Shown: piece after piece, positions 21,625 through 34,500 of the stretch
How the letters are laid out: every line of letters starts with the position of its first letter
How positions within the stretch are numbered: the first letter of the stretch is position 1
Assembly: GCA_017893485.1 (NCBI GenBank)
Contig: CM030366.1
Coordinates: 201,495,173 to 201,559,172, forward strand
Length of the DNA stretch: 64,000 nt
Reading direction: 5' to 3'
Origin: Hemerocallis citrina
Lineage: Eukaryota > Streptophyta > Magnoliopsida > Asparagales > Asphodelaceae
The notes under the pieces: model-generated
Databases searched by the model: none
Seen by the model: the letters and a program-made list of their open reading frames with translations, nothing else
Told to the model about the DNA's origin: nothing
Program-made: the position numbers and the translations under genes

Positions 21625-24600
21625 GAGCGTCTTCAACTACGCTAGCTATTTTGGCTAGTTAGAATAGCCAAAATAGAGAGCAACTGGATAATTTTGCTAG
21701 CAAATTTTTTTCCACTCCAACCATGCTAGCTACTTTAGCTAATTATAAATATTTTGTCACGTCCCACTTTCCAAAATACGGGAATACGAGTCCGTGACGA
21801 AGGCCCAGCGAATGATATTAACATCATTCATAAGCTGTATCAGTCTCAACTCAAAAATATGCAAAAAGAATAATCACAACCACGCAGATAATATCATCAC
21901 ATAAGCAATAACTGGAATCAATGATTCAACAGTTCAACATAATAACCAATACTGAGAAAACAACAGCAGTTACGGGTCAAAAGCCCGGAATACAAAGTTT
22001 AATCAAATGGATAACAAATATACGATAAAGAAAAACATAGAAATAGATGATTTATTCTGATGCAGCTCCTGTTCCAACATAGAAATATTGCTCGCCAATG
22101 CCACTTGGCAAATCTCCTGCTTCACCTGTAACTGGGTTAACTAGAATGGAAAAAGAGAATGTCCTTAGAGTAAGTACGGACAGCAAGTAGTGAAAACAGA
22201 GAGTAAGGAATAAAGTACATGAAAGAATATTAATCAAGATCAAATTTACAAAAGCAATAACTGGATTAATTAAACAATGCTCATAATCAAGTATATACAT
22301 GTCAACTTATGTCTATTAGCATGTTGTTTATCCTATTTAGTGCACGTACTACTACGTCCCATACCACAGGTTCGGTGCACGCAAAACAGTGTATATTTTA
22401 GACTTCGTGGTGGGATTTACAGAGCGTGTACTCAGTGTATCACGATAACAAGATAACAAGATAACAAGTTCACGTCTTCATAAGTAATTCTCCACCTTCC
22501 ATGTCAAGTTTTCATGTAACAAGAAGGGCCCTACCGAGTACATTTTCTGAGACTATCCACTACTAAGTCAACCCTTAATTACCCCGGCTTATTTTTAGTA
22601 TTTTATTAAGTCATTCATGTTCATGCAAGTGTGTATAAGATGTCAAGAAAATGATAAGAATGCAGCCACATGATGCATTGCACAGTAATAAATATGAAGT
22701 AGTGAATATGAAAACAGCCGAAACAGTCACACTAAAATAGTGATAACTCATAGACTACAGTTCGGAATTCGACAATTCAAGATGCTACTGACAACTAGAC
22801 ACTTAGGGCTACAATTTATATTTAGTAAGTTTCTGTTAATACTGACTATATCTAGGTCAAACACCATATTCTTTGCAGTTTAGCTGTTCTGGCAGTAACT
22901 TAATGTTAACATTTAATGGGTGGAAACATGGTATAAAATGACTATAAAAATCTATTAAAAAATACGGATGAATCCTAAACATGTTTATAAAGTTCATGAA
23001 AATTTTCATGGCATTCTAATACTGTTAACATGGTTTTTCACTAATAATTGTGTCGATATTACATTAATTCTGCGATCTGAAAAGTGCAAACCAGCAGAGA
23101 CTAAAAATGTGATATCCCACAGCTCGTAACTCAGAATCAGGATCCGTTAATTGGGTTAGAAACTAGATTCAATAAGCTAAAACTCTCTTTTGTATTGTGT
23201 GTGCTAATTCCTATGGCAACAGGGTCGAAACCTCTGTGCAAAACAGTACAGGCAGCAAGAGTTCATAACATATCAACACACATAAGTATATCAAAGTGGA
23301 TAATTAACATGTTATTGCATCATGAATGTATCAACACTAATGTACAGCAAGTAGAATGAATTTTTTAGTGTACAAGTCAAATTTATCATGTCAAGTTCAA
23401 GTCACAAGATCTCAATTAATCCACATGTATTCGATTACAATATATTTTCCTCATATGCAAGTTCTAATTAATTTGTTCATGTCGTGTGTGTATATAGGCT
23501 TGGGTTTGAGTCAATGGATAATAATATGATGTCAAGAGTACGTCGGGTTAGTTCGTATAAACCCTCGATACTCCAAACGGAAGGGACACAAGGCAAATTT
23601 AAGATAATTGAAAGGAACTACTTGCGGGAGGTCAATAAGCTTGAACTAGAAAAATTAAATGAGTTCAAGTGGACTTGCCTTTTTGTAGATGACTCGATTA
23701 TGTAACAAGAATAACGGGATTAGAATCCCGGGGAGCGATCCCAAGAACACGTGCGAATACCGTGCAAAGAAGCAACCAGTAAAGCAACAACAACTCAGTT
23801 AAATCCCCCACACACATGGCTGATCGGCCCAAAACAGCAAACGCCAGACCCAGATCCACTCCAACAGAACAGCAAACACGAAAACCAACCACTGGGAAGC
23901 CTCCTTCACACTGGATCTGACCTGAACAGCAAACAGCGGGATCAGATCCGCTGTGCACACAACACCGAACAGCCAAAACGACCACTTAGCGATTTTCTTC
24001 CCCAATTCGACTGGGAGAGAAGGAGAGAGCGAGAGAACGCTCGGCGATTGCAGTGGCGACAGGCGATGGCGCACACCACGGCGAGGGCAGTCATCGACTT
24101 TGATGATGACGGAACTGAGGTCGGGGAGCGACGACAGCGCGAGGGCTCCGACGGCGAAGTGAACTCTGCTTTGCTTCCGAAACAGGGGAGACGAGCGATG
24201 GGTTGTCTTGGCTTGGATGGCGACGAGGACGCTAGGGGGTGAAGGCGAAGGTAATGGCAGTGGTGACGGCGAGTGGATAGGTCGAGGCGAAGTGGGGGAT
24301 GGGTTTCGGTGAGTTGGGTTCAAGCGGGAGACTGGCGAGGATGGGGAGATGGCACAGGAATGACGAGGTTGAGGGGGATGGTGATCGGAGGCAATGGCGG
24401 TTGGAGTTGGCGACGGGGTAGGGGTAGTGCGATGGGTTTCTTGGTTTGGTTTTGTTGCGGTTGAAGAAGAAAATGGGGAAGGGAGTGGGAACGGGATAAA
24501 GAGAGTGAAACGGGGAAGAGGGAACAGTTGTGATTTTTGAAAGATGAGGAGTGGTTTTAGTTCTGATTTTGTGGGAGAGTGGGGAGAGTTATTATAATAA

Positions 24601-25248
24601 AATAGTAGAGGGAATCATGGGGAGTTAGAGATACGGGAAATTGGGTAGAGAAGATCTGGGTTATTTGTTAGGGAAATGTGGATTTGGATAGACTAGGTTT
24701 TGGGTTTAAGATTCATTGAGGAGATGGGTTGGGTTTGCATGTGGATTGGGCTAGCAATAATAATACAAGAAAATGAATAGAAATAGAAAGTCCACAATAG
24801 AACAAAGACCCAAAACACAATAAATTAGAAAAGAAAAATACCATAAAAAATACAAGAGAAGTTCGTACAATCGGAAATAGGGGTTACATATTTTGAAGCC
24901 CAAAAAAATCAAACCCAAACAAAAGCCCAAACAAAAAAAAACCCCAACAAAAATCCATCTCACTCGTGATTTCAGATCGCGAGTGCGATCACGCAGTTTC
25001 CCGAATTTTCTTCTTCTTCTTCTGAATGCAAGATCGCGATCGCGATTTTTTCTCCTTCTTTCTGATTGCGTTTTTTTTTGGGGGTTTTGAGATACTTTGG
25101 CGAGCGATACAAATTCGTCAAATCTGACGAGTGAATATAAAATTTCTATTTTGACAAGTGCTTTGACGAGTTACTTTAACGCAGATTTTTCTTTCTAAAT
25201 TTACCATTTTAGCTAAAAATTAGAAATAGAGCATGGTAGGAGATGGTC
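21625..25248. mobile_element. Nested 3.6-kb TIR element, TSD TAA (PIF/Harbinger-like)
   Basis: TAA at 21622-21624 and 25249-25251 flank inverted termini. The left reads GAGCGTCTTCAACTACGCTAG and the right, inverted, reads GACCATCTCCTACCATGCTC, followed by pairing AGCTA-rich arms. Three-base TWA duplications and GAGCATCTCCAAC-type ends are common in PIF/Harbinger derivatives. No transposase is recognisable, so it is non-autonomous or has captured sequence. Confidence 0.6.
23730..24480. other. GC-rich island inside the TAA-flanked element
   Basis: A marked shift to high GC and CG content with long overlapping ORFs on both strands (23751-24242 on + and 24323-23799 on -). Their predicted proteins are low-complexity and match no family I know. 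It may be a captured promoter, leader or first exon of a host gene. I would not call a gene here. Confidence 0.5.
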
Positions 25249-25789
25249 TAAGTATCCACATACATCTCGTGATACACTTATAACCCATTCTAAAGTATAA
25301 TAATAATGCATTGATGACAGTTTCGTAAAAAGTAATCACAACTATTATACTTAATCATACTCAAAATCTTTATAATTATTAAAAAATTACATCAAACACA
25401 TAACTGTCATTAACAATAAAAATCTAATCACCGTGGCTTTTCTCGGTCCTTATTTATATGACCGCTACATCAAGATTCCTCCTTCTCATGCACCCAAAAA
25501 ATTCTAACCTCTCCCAAAAAAACACCCTCACCCAACAAACACCCAATCCCAAAAATAATTTTAAAAAGGCGGAAGAGGACAGTAATAAAAATAAATTAAT
25601 TAAAAAAAAAAGTAATGTCTACTGCTAAATTTACTATTTTTCTCTTTACTATCTTAGGGACACATTTCTATTTGAATATTTCTACCACATACTCTACAAT
25701 AACCTTCCCTAATAGTGTACCACGTAAGATTGTCAAAAAAAAAGTAGTAAATTTGATAGTATGTGTACCATTACCAAAAAAAAAAAAAA

Positions 25790-26440
25790 AGGCTAAGAAC
25801 ATTGTAGTCGTCGATTGCAATTTTTTAGGTATTTGGCAAATGAAAACCGTTAAAATTGCTTTGCGCTGCAGTCGTCAATTGCCAAAAATTAGATATTCGT
25901 AAATTTTCAAATCTCAGATGAAAGACGAATTATCGTCAGGAGAAAAAAAAAACAAAATTTTAAATTTTTTTTTTTGGACGTCCATCCAATTTTTTAGAAA
26001 TTAAAAAAAAACCAAAAAAGCCATGGACGGAAATCCTTCCCTCGTCCATTACTTCAGGTGGGTTTGTTTATTCATTTTTCATTTTTTTAATATATGGACG
26101 AAAATCGATTTCCCGTCTTTACTATTTTTTTAAAATTTTTTGATTGGACGAAAAATTAAATTTCGTCCGATACTTCACTGTTTTGCCAAATTCTCTTAGA
26201 CGAAAATTTTTTCGTCCAATGCAACAGATGATAAATCCTTTTTCGTTTGCTATATTTTTCAAAATCTCAAATTGTCAGCCAAATTTAGCCGGTCACTGTT
26301 CACAAAAAGTCTAAATTTTGAGTTTTTGGCCAACGACTATAGCGCCTTCATTCTAATTTTTTGGAAAAATTTGAAAATTTGGAAGAGGACAACAGGCTAT
26401 AAGGGGATAATTTGGTTGAATGTAAATGTACTACAAAAAA
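25790..26440. repeat. Cluster of short GGACGAAA/TTTCGTCC motifs
   Basis: GGACGAAAAT and inverted TTTTCGTCC or TTCGTCCG motifs recur between 26030 and 26220. GTCGTCGATTGC/GTCGTCAATTGC recurs at about 25807 and 25871. A TACTACAAAAAAATTG motif at 26429 resembles a CACTA terminus. The density of short inverted motifs is like CACTA subterminal regions, but I found no paired terminus. Confidence 0.35.
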
Positions 26441-26639
26441 ATTGTACAACACTGTTCACCAATATTATATTCATTTATTTTTCTTTCTTTCTCTCTTCCC
26501 ACTTTTGAAGTGCCTTTGCCATTTTCCCCGTTAACGAAATACGTTTCAAACATCCCTCTCCCTCTCTCTACAGCTGATGTTGGACAAAACTCACTTCCAA
26601 ATCCATTTCAGCTCTTCTCCCTCCCACTCACGGTTTAAT

Positions 26640-27060
26640 TATTATTAGTGATTAGATTTAATTTTTATTAGATTATAATTAAGAGTAGATTAAAATTTAA
26701 TTAAGATTATATTAGATTAAGATTATAATTAATATTAGACTAAGATTAATTAATCCCTAATTTATATAAGTAATTAAGATTAAGATCAATTAAGCCCCGT
26801 TATTAAGCTTTCAGTTTTTTAAATTAACATAAAGTTAAGCTTTCGGTTTATTTTTAATTAACATAGATTAAGATCAATTAAGCCTGGTAATTAAGCTTTT
26901 GGTTTTTGGTCTAATTTAATTAATATAAATTTAGTTAATTAAGATCAATTTAATTAAGATTAAGCAGCTGTTAATTGAGTTTTTTTTAAAAAAAAATTAA
27001 TTAGGATCAATTTAGTTTAATTAGTTTAAATCCTAATTATGAAATTAATTTCTAATAAAA
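26640..27060. repeat. AT-rich diverged tandem repeat
   Basis: Blocks with AGATTAAGATCAATTAAGC followed by ATTAAGCTTTCGGTTT recur at roughly 65-bp spacing. There is no coding potential. Confidence 0.5.
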
Positions 27061-27718
27061 CAAAAAAGTTAAACATATTTTAAATTACGGTAACTACAGT
27101 ATTCTTACAATTCAAACAAAACTAATATTTCATGGAAAACTATTCGTAGTACAGTAAATTTATATTACACAAAAGTTATTCAAGAAATCAAATCTAACGA
27201 TTTACTTTCGCTGAAGTGTTGCTCCCTCTCTTAATTTCTGTTGGAACCAACAAAATCAACCCTAAGGTGTGGTGAAACCTACTCATCCTTTTTCCTCAAA
27301 TACAGATAACTCACAACACCTTCCAAGTGTTTTTCATAAAATTCCTCCACCAAAATAAGAGAACTAAGAAGAAGAACAAGAAAAAAAGTCCTCTCCTCCT
27401 CCTTCCAATCTCAACCATAACCAGCTTCAAAATCCATCAAGCCATGGATATCTCCTCCCTCCGGCTCCCTTATTTCACCAAGAAGAGCTCACCCTGAAAG
27501 AAGATGAACAACAACGACAACAACAGAGAGATGAAATACCATTAAAATCCAAACTTTACCAACAATGAGCATGTTTCTGATTCATCTGATTTTCTCTCAT
27601 CACTGATACACAATGAACACAAAATTTTTTGGGGCCCCTAAAATTGGAAAAAGTCAAGGGCCCCAGACGACCACCTCTCTTGCTTCTCCTATAGGGTCGG
27701 CCGTGCATATATTAAACA

Positions 27719-27857
27719 TGTAGTAAGTTCCATTTTAGTCCCAAGTTGTGTAGAACTTATTCTCTTTTCTTAGCCACTTATATATATTGCTCAAGGTCTT
27801 AATAACATTCATCACATTATTTCTAAAAATATCTTTGATCTAACATGGTATCATAGC
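27719..27857 (+). mobile_element. Short LTR plus primer-binding site (Copia or TRIM-like)
   Basis: A 127-bp unit starts TGTAGTAAG, contains TATATATATT and ends ATCTAACA at 27845. It is followed immediately by TGGTATCATAGC (27846-27857), one base from the plant initiator-Met primer site TGGTATCAGAGC. The sequence onward to about 28250 looks like the start of a Copia gag region. I found no second LTR in the window. Confidence 0.6.
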
Positions 27858-28643
27858 AAAATTATTCCCCAAAAAATAAATCATAAACTTTCCCAAAATA
27901 AAAACCTTTTTTTTCTTCTTATAAATAGAGAATTTCATCTTCAATATCCTTCCAAAACCCAACTCCTTCTCAACAATCATACTCGAATCCGACTCCAACC
28001 CGGCAAACCTTTAAACCGACAATAGATCTGGCGCCTCTCCAATCCCGATTCTGGCTATCCTCTGATCTCCCCGTCGACACAACAATAACAACAACGTACA
28101 TCTCGATTAGTCCTCTCTGGTCTAATTTCCAAATCATATCTCATCTTGGCTTCAATATGACCTGCCTTCTCTACTATCTCCTTGACGACATGGCTCATTC
28201 TTACCCAAGAGCCAACTTTGTGCCATCCAGACTTATACTTTATACTATATATTAAGCAAAAAAGTATACCCCCTCTCTCTTTTCTTTATTTTGAAATGAA
28301 GAAAGAAGAGGAAAGTAGGGGTTGTCACTCAAATTATGATTTTAAAATTTGAATTTAGATTGGGAAAATCAACTTAAAATGAAATAATAAACTAAATTGA
28401 CTTCCCATGATTTAGGGGCCCCTTAAGTCCCATTCGCTTTCTCTCTCATCCCTCTTTAAACCCATCTCTCTCTCTCTCTCTCTCATCCATGACCCTCCCT
28501 CTTGCTATTTTTTTTAAAGCATTATCCTCACAATATAGTGATAAGGTTTTCCTCAATTATCCTCACAACTCTCTCTTAGTGATAAGGTTTTCCAACATCA
28601 TGATTTTTTTTCTTTTTTAATATCAAGGTTTTGATGTAGTTAT
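27858..28643. other. Internal remnant of the 27719 element, then low-complexity sequence
   Basis: 27858-28250 has a few gag-like codons but no open frame. 28250-28643 holds a (CT)n tract at 28468-28485 and AT-rich sequence. Confidence 0.4.
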
Positions 28644-29488
28644 TGTTTGAACTCAAATATCATAAAATAGGAAATTCCTAACAATGTTTGTAAAGAACTA
28701 CAATTACAGGAATGAAAGAACAAACTAGAAACTTTAATACAGAGTCGATATTAAGATCTCTGTCCTTAAAGCAAAATTTGCCCCGCAGTGTGACGGTAGT
28801 TGACGATTTGCCTCTCAGGATACAACTGTATATTACCTTTTCCTGAAGAGCAGCACCCTAGCTTCAGAGATATCAGTGAACCAGTAGCTGTGTTGTACTC
28901 TCAGACTCAGAGGGAGAAGAAGAAGAAGAAGATTATGAAGTGCAAAAAACTGTGTCTCTGGCAGACAAAATTGCAGGGTCATATAGGTGATGAGGGCGTA
29001 ACTGATGGATCATGGATCCATTACTCTGTAAAAGCAAAGTAATGGCTCAAAAAACGTAACTGATGGATCCATTATTCTGCTGTTACAGAATAATGACACC
29101 AGTTACATAATTTCAAAAGCCTCAAAAACTAGATCCAGCGGAAAAATTGGAGCGGGGCAAAAAAATTATTGTAGGCCAAGCCAAGCCAAGCCGAGGCCGA
29201 GCCGGGTTGGGTCGGGCGCGCGTGTGTGTGTATTTGTAATTTTGGCTAGGTTCTCTCTCCACTACACATTAGTGGTAACCTCAGGGCTACGTCCTTTAGT
29301 CTATTTCTTTAGCTTATATACTAGAGAAATCTTTCCCATCTTTTGATGTGGGACTATCCATTTTCTCCAAATTCCCAAGTTTGTACATTTTGAGTACCCA
29401 ACTTTGGACCTACATTTCTCATTCATACGGAAACCGTTTTTGGCAAATGAGTATATTACGGAATAGTACTCAACGAGAGGAACATAAT
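28644..29488 (-). repeat. 3' LTR of nested Copia, outer part
   Basis: Colinear with 51505-52316 of the 5' LTR. It contains a variable GC-rich stretch (29167-29230) that differs between the two LTRs. It stops at CATAAT, where the giant LTR-like unit begins. The last 79 bases of the LTR resume at 34884. Confidence 0.88.
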
Positions 29489-30839
29489 TGTAATATCCCG
29501 GACGGATATTATATTTTGATAATTATTATTTTTAAATTAATTTTTTTATATGGAAATTTCTTGGTTTTTCCAAATAAAAAGTTATCTAGATATATATACT
29601 AGTAAGTATATATACGTATTGTATCAGTTTTGTGCACTTGTGTAAAATCTTAAAAAACGCATTTTTGAGAAAAAAATGTCTGGAAAATACCGGGCAGATA
29701 TTAAAAATTATTATTTTATTTTTTATTTCCAGAATTGAAATATTTTTGGTGGATATCACCCGGTTTTGTTAAAAACATTATATATGTATATATACTAGTC
29801 GGTATACGACTGTTTTGTATCAAATTGATACTGGAATCTTCCGAGCCAGTAATAAAATTATTTTATTTTATTTCTCAAAATTAAATTATTTTTTTACTGA
29901 TTTGTTCATTTTCACCAACGAAAAATATCTGTATAATCAGATATACGTACGAAATCGAATTGTGTCGATTTCGAGCATTTGAACAAATCATGTAGTATGT
30001 GATTTTGAGAAAATATATTTTATTTTTGATCCATCATGATGAGATGGAGGGTTTGGATTGAGTTAGGGGGTGATTGCAAATTAAATTTGCAAATTGATTT
30101 ATCAATTGTTAACCATAAGAACAAATGACACTTGGATGTCTTTCTCACCACAAAAATTAACCCTTTGTCATATAAAAACACCCCCTCACACCTCCCCATC
30201 CATTTTGGCCGGCCCCTTCCTCTTCTAGGGTGAGAAAATCTTTTGTGTGTGTATGTGTTCTCGTCCCAAATCTCATCTCACTCAATCCCTTCTTCTACTT
30301 CTTGTTTACTAAGTTTTAGTTAAGAAAAAAAAATTGAAAAGAGAAGAAAAGAAAGAGAGATTGAATCAAAAGAAAAGAGAAAGAGTGGAGTTTTTGTTGG
30401 GTTCCTTTTCTTCATGGTGGAGTTCTTGAAGAGGATCAAGAATAAGGAGCAAGAAGAAGAGCAAGTCTTTCCTATATGCTTCAAAGGTGGGGGTTTCTCG
30501 CTCTTGAGTTTGTTTAGCTATTATTAGGTTTATTATTGTTGTTTGTTGTTATATTGGACTATATTCATGTGGATATGAATGATAGGGACTAGGTTAGAGG
30601 AGTGTGCAAGGTTTGAAGTGGTAGAACACATAAATCAAGCATAAAGAAATGGTTTTTTTGGTTGTGGGATTGATTTTGTTTACATGTGTTAAAATTAGAA
30701 TTTTGACCCGCTAGAATTTTTATGGATTTTTCGGAGCGATTTTGAAGGGGGAAACGACCGTTTCCCCCAAAACAGCGAGTTTCAAAGCAAAACAGAGAAC
30801 TCACTGTTTTGGGGTTAGCGTCGCAGTATCTTTGAGGGA

Positions 30840-32830
30840 CTGAAAGTGGGTGTTCCTCTCAGAATTTGAGGTTCGGGCCAACTAGGGAGTTGTAGTAGAT
30901 ATTCTCCCCTTTCCGAATTGACCTCTTGGGTTAAATTCCGATAAGAGACGCAAAAGTTATGACCGTTACAAAAAATAGCAACTATCTGTTCGGCTGAATG
31001 TTGCTGTTTTGGTTGCTTGATACTTTTGAGTGTCTTACCAGTTGAATCTGAGGTTCAGACCAACTAAGGAGTCGTAGTAGAGACTCTCCCCTTTCCGAAT
31101 TGGCCACTCGGATTAAATTTCGATAAGCAGAATAGGAGTTATGGTCTTTGCAAAATACAGCAAATAGCTGTCTGACTGAATGCTTACTGTTTCACTTCTT
31201 TGTAGTTTTTGAGGGTTTTACTTGTTGAACCGGAGGTTCGGACCAACTAGGGAGTTGTAGGAGAGACTCTCCCCTTTCTGAATCGACCTCTCGGGTTAAA
31301 TTTCGATAAACAGAGTAGGAGTTATGCCATTTGCAAAGTACAACAACTGGCTGTCTTGACATGGTTCTTGCTGTTTTGCTTCTTTGATGTTTTAGAGTGT
31401 CTTACCTGTAGAATCCGAGGTTTGGGCCAACTAGAGAGTTGTATTAGATATCTTCTCCTTTCCGAATTGTCCGGTCGGGCTACATTCCGATAAGCGAAGT
31501 AGGAGTTATGGTATTTGGAAGATGTAGCAGCCAGCTTTGAGCTGAGTGTACTTGCTGTTTGACTTCTTTGGTAATTTAGAGTGTCTTACCTGTAGAATAT
31601 GAGGTTTGGGCCAACTAGAGAGTTGTAGTAGACATCTTCCCCTTTCCGAATTGGCATCTCATGCTAGATTTCGATAAACGAAGTAGGAGTTATGGTATTT
31701 AGAAGATGCAGCAGCCAGCTTTGAGCCGAGTGTGCTTGCTGTTTGACTTCTTTGATGTTTTAGAGTGTCTTACCTGTGGAATCTGAGGTTCGGGCTAACT
31801 AGAGAGTTGTAGTAGACATGGTACCCTTTTCGAATTGGTCTCTCGGGTTAAATTTTGACAAGCGGAGTAGAAGTTATGGGCTTCGAAAGTTTTCAGCTTG
31901 GCTGTATATTTGGTGGGTTGAAATTGTATCTATCTTGATCCCTTGTAGTTTTTGGGTGTCTTTCTCGCTGAATCTGAAGAGCCGACCAATTAGAGAGTTT
32001 TAGTAGACGTTCCCCTTTTCTCGAATTGACCTCTTGGGTTAAATTCTGATAAGTGGAAGAAAAGTTATAGTCTTTCAAAGTTTCAGCCGTTTTTGCCAAG
32101 TCTGCTGTTTTGTTAGCTTTTCCGTGTGTTCGACGGGTAGGAACTTGGATTTCCTTACGAAATCTGAGAAATTGGACAACTGGGAAGTTTTAGTAGATGT
32201 TCCCACCTTTTCAAATTGTCCAATTTTGTTAGATTCCGATAAGTAGAGCAAAAGTTACAAGCTACAGAAATTTCATCTTTTTATTGAAAATCTGTAGTTT
32301 GGTAATTGTTTGCGTATGTTCGAAGTCAGGAATTTGGAATTCATTCTGGAATCTTAAAAGTGTTCAACTAGGAAGTTTTAGTAGATGTTCCCACCTTTTC
32401 AAATTGTCCAGTTTCGTTATATTCCAATAAATAGGGCAAAAGTTACACACTACAGAAGTTTCATCTTTTTATTGAAAATCTGTAGTTTGGTAATTGTTTG
32501 CGTATTTTTGAAGTTAGGAATTTGGAATTCCTTCCGGAATATGAGAAAGTGGTCAACTAGGAAGTTTTTGCAGATGATTTTACATTTTCAAATTGTCCAG
32601 TTTTGTTATATTCCGACGAGTAGAGCAAAAGTTACCAGCTTGCAAAGTTTTAGCCTTTTGTTGAAAATCTGCAGTTTGGATAAACTGTTTGCGTGTGTTC
32701 GTTGGACCGAATTTTGGATTCCTTACAGAATCTGAAACAGTATTTCACTAGAGAGTTGTGGTAGATATTCTTACCTTTCTAAAAAGTATATTTATGTTAA
32801 ATTCCGATAAGCGTAGCACTGGTTGCTTCT
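30840..32830 (+). repeat. Tandem array in giant unit A, about 11 units of 181-193 bp
   Basis: The block GGTTCGGGCCAACTAG..GAGTTGTAGTAGA recurs near 30868, 31049, 31230, 31417, 31601, 31782, 31975, 32165, 32352, 32543 and 32735. Each is followed by CCCCTTTCCGAATTG and a TTCCGATAAG..AGTTA block. Units diverge along the array. The later ones (32100-32700) match the 190-bp units at 62760-64000 in reverse. Confidence 0.92.
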
Positions 32831-32994
32831 AAGCTGTCGGAAGGTTTTTATGTCGCTTTTGGGCTTCTCATTGGTAGAATGCTTATTTTAGATTGTTTGT
32901 AGATTCTTCTGTTGCTTCTAATTATAGAAGATAAAGTTTTGCTAGTAAACATGTTTGGTTGCTTCTAGGTTGATTACCTGTATGGTTGTTTTAT

Positions 32995-33240
32995 GTGTGG
33001 TTTTGCTTATACACGGCTCGACTGGCCCGTATGTAGCTGTGGTCTCATACATAGCTTATTTGGCTCGTATATATGTTGTTGTCTCATACGCCGCTCGCCT
33101 GGCTCGTATGTAGCTGTTGATCTCATATGCAGCTTATTTGGCTCGTATGTAGTTGTTGGTCCCATACGTAGCTGTTTAGCTCGTACGTGTTTTTGGTTAC
33201 TCGTATATAGCTTCTTAGCTAATACGTAGTTTTTGTGCTC
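32995..33240. repeat. Short repeats around CTCGTATGTAGCTG
   Basis: GGCTCGTATGTAGCTGTTG and GTCTCATACG-type blocks alternate about eight times, so short imperfect palindromes (CGTATG..CATACG) recur. The same block lies in reverse at 62262-62530. Confidence 0.8.
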
Positions 33241-34384
33241 ATCTAGGGTGATATCTTTGCCCTAGGGCTATCGACCATCAAAACGTGTGTTTACCTTACT
33301 CCTAAGGGACTGTGGACGAGTCACTCCTTGTGTACCGTCAGATCTTAACCGAATTGGTTGATCGTGGACCGAAGTGTTGACGAAATCCAAGTTCAGGATA
33401 GTATCATGCGAATTCGTTCGTATTTCCGGGGTCTTGGATCGATAGGCCATGAACCAGATCCTTAGGGATCCTGGTAAATCTAGGTTGAGCAACCTAGTAG
33501 AGTTGTCTTGCGAAGTCTAACTTAAGACCTAACATGTTGTATTTATACTGTTGTCATCCTAGGATTGTTCAGGGTTAGTGACATAGTTAGGGTAGTAACT
33601 TATGGCTATTACTACTTAACCTTTACTTAGTATCATTTATTCACCAAAGGGAAAGAGTTGGTGTTAAGGATGATTCCTTATGATCCGACCTGTCCTATAG
33701 GCCGACACTAGACAGTGTTATTGGGTTGTACCCTTCTTGTCAAAGGGATATGGTCTGTGCCTTCTCACGAGTTGGGAGCACGAGATCCGTATCTCTTCTG
33801 TTAATTTCTGAAGTGTCTTGAGAAGCGGGAGCGATTCCTGTCGGAGCTAGGGGGTGAACCACCCGGAACTCCGTCTTGTCTTGTATCTAAGGGCGAGAAG
33901 CCATAGACTACGGTCTAGCTAGGGGGCGGCAGGGGATGCTTCGGGCTAACCCGGTAACCATCATTAATTCCAAAAGATTTGTCAGATATTTGAGTGAGGT
34001 CCGGTACGCCGGGTAGTAGTGGTAAACATAGACACCATAAGCAGACTGTGCGTGTCGGAATTAGACCGTTTCAGGGTAACCTCATCAGTCATGTCGTATC
34101 TTCAGAAACAAGTCGAGTGCAAGAGTAGAATTCATGGCGCGGGTTCAAATCCCTATATATGAAGAAACGACTTGATATGAGGCGTATGTAGTATGGGCTG
34201 CATACTGTCCTAGAGTCTTGCTTGTATTGATAAGTCTTGCATTAGAGTCTAAGTCATAGCATACACTGACACATCAAATATATATACACGTTCCTCTTTT
34301 CATCAATTTGTTTGCTTAATTGAGATCCGCTGCTAGTTATCAGCCTTAATGCGTCAGTATATGTACTGACGTCCCCACTTCTAT

Positions 34385-34500
34385 AGGTACTAGATTACAA
34401 GATTACAGGTACTGGAATGCAGAAGTACAAGTACTGGATTGCAGAATTACAGGTACTGGATTGTAGAAGTACAGGTATAGGTTTCAGGAGGACTCAAGGC
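34385..34500. repeat. Short tandem repeat around TACAGGTACTGGATTG
   Basis: Four to five roughly 24-bp units. Copy B has a shorter version at 57565-57628, so unit number differs between the two copies. Confidence 0.8.

Larger units (their letters stand above)
21378..27705. mobile_element. Probable large hAT-like element, relative of 20001-20691
   Basis: The left end CAGGACCGGCCTGAGCTCATGG and subterminal AATGTGAGAAAAAAA match the left end of the 691-bp element. The right end (CCTCTCTTGCTTCTCCTATA and then GGGTCGGCCGTG) matches its right end. Candidate duplications TGTATATT (21370-21377) and CATATATT (27706-27713) agree at six of eight positions. If both ends belong together the unit is 6.3 kb and non-coding, with at least one nested insertion. 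They could instead be ends of two different copies. Confidence 0.5.

Noticed and set aside
23751..24323. Long ORFs on both strands (163 and 174 aa)
   Set aside because: High GC reduces stops by chance, both strands are open at once, and the proteins are low-complexity without motifs.
32385..32735. 116-aa ORF in giant unit A
   Set aside because: It spans units of the tandem array and repeats with them. This is an artefact of a repeat lacking stops in one frame.
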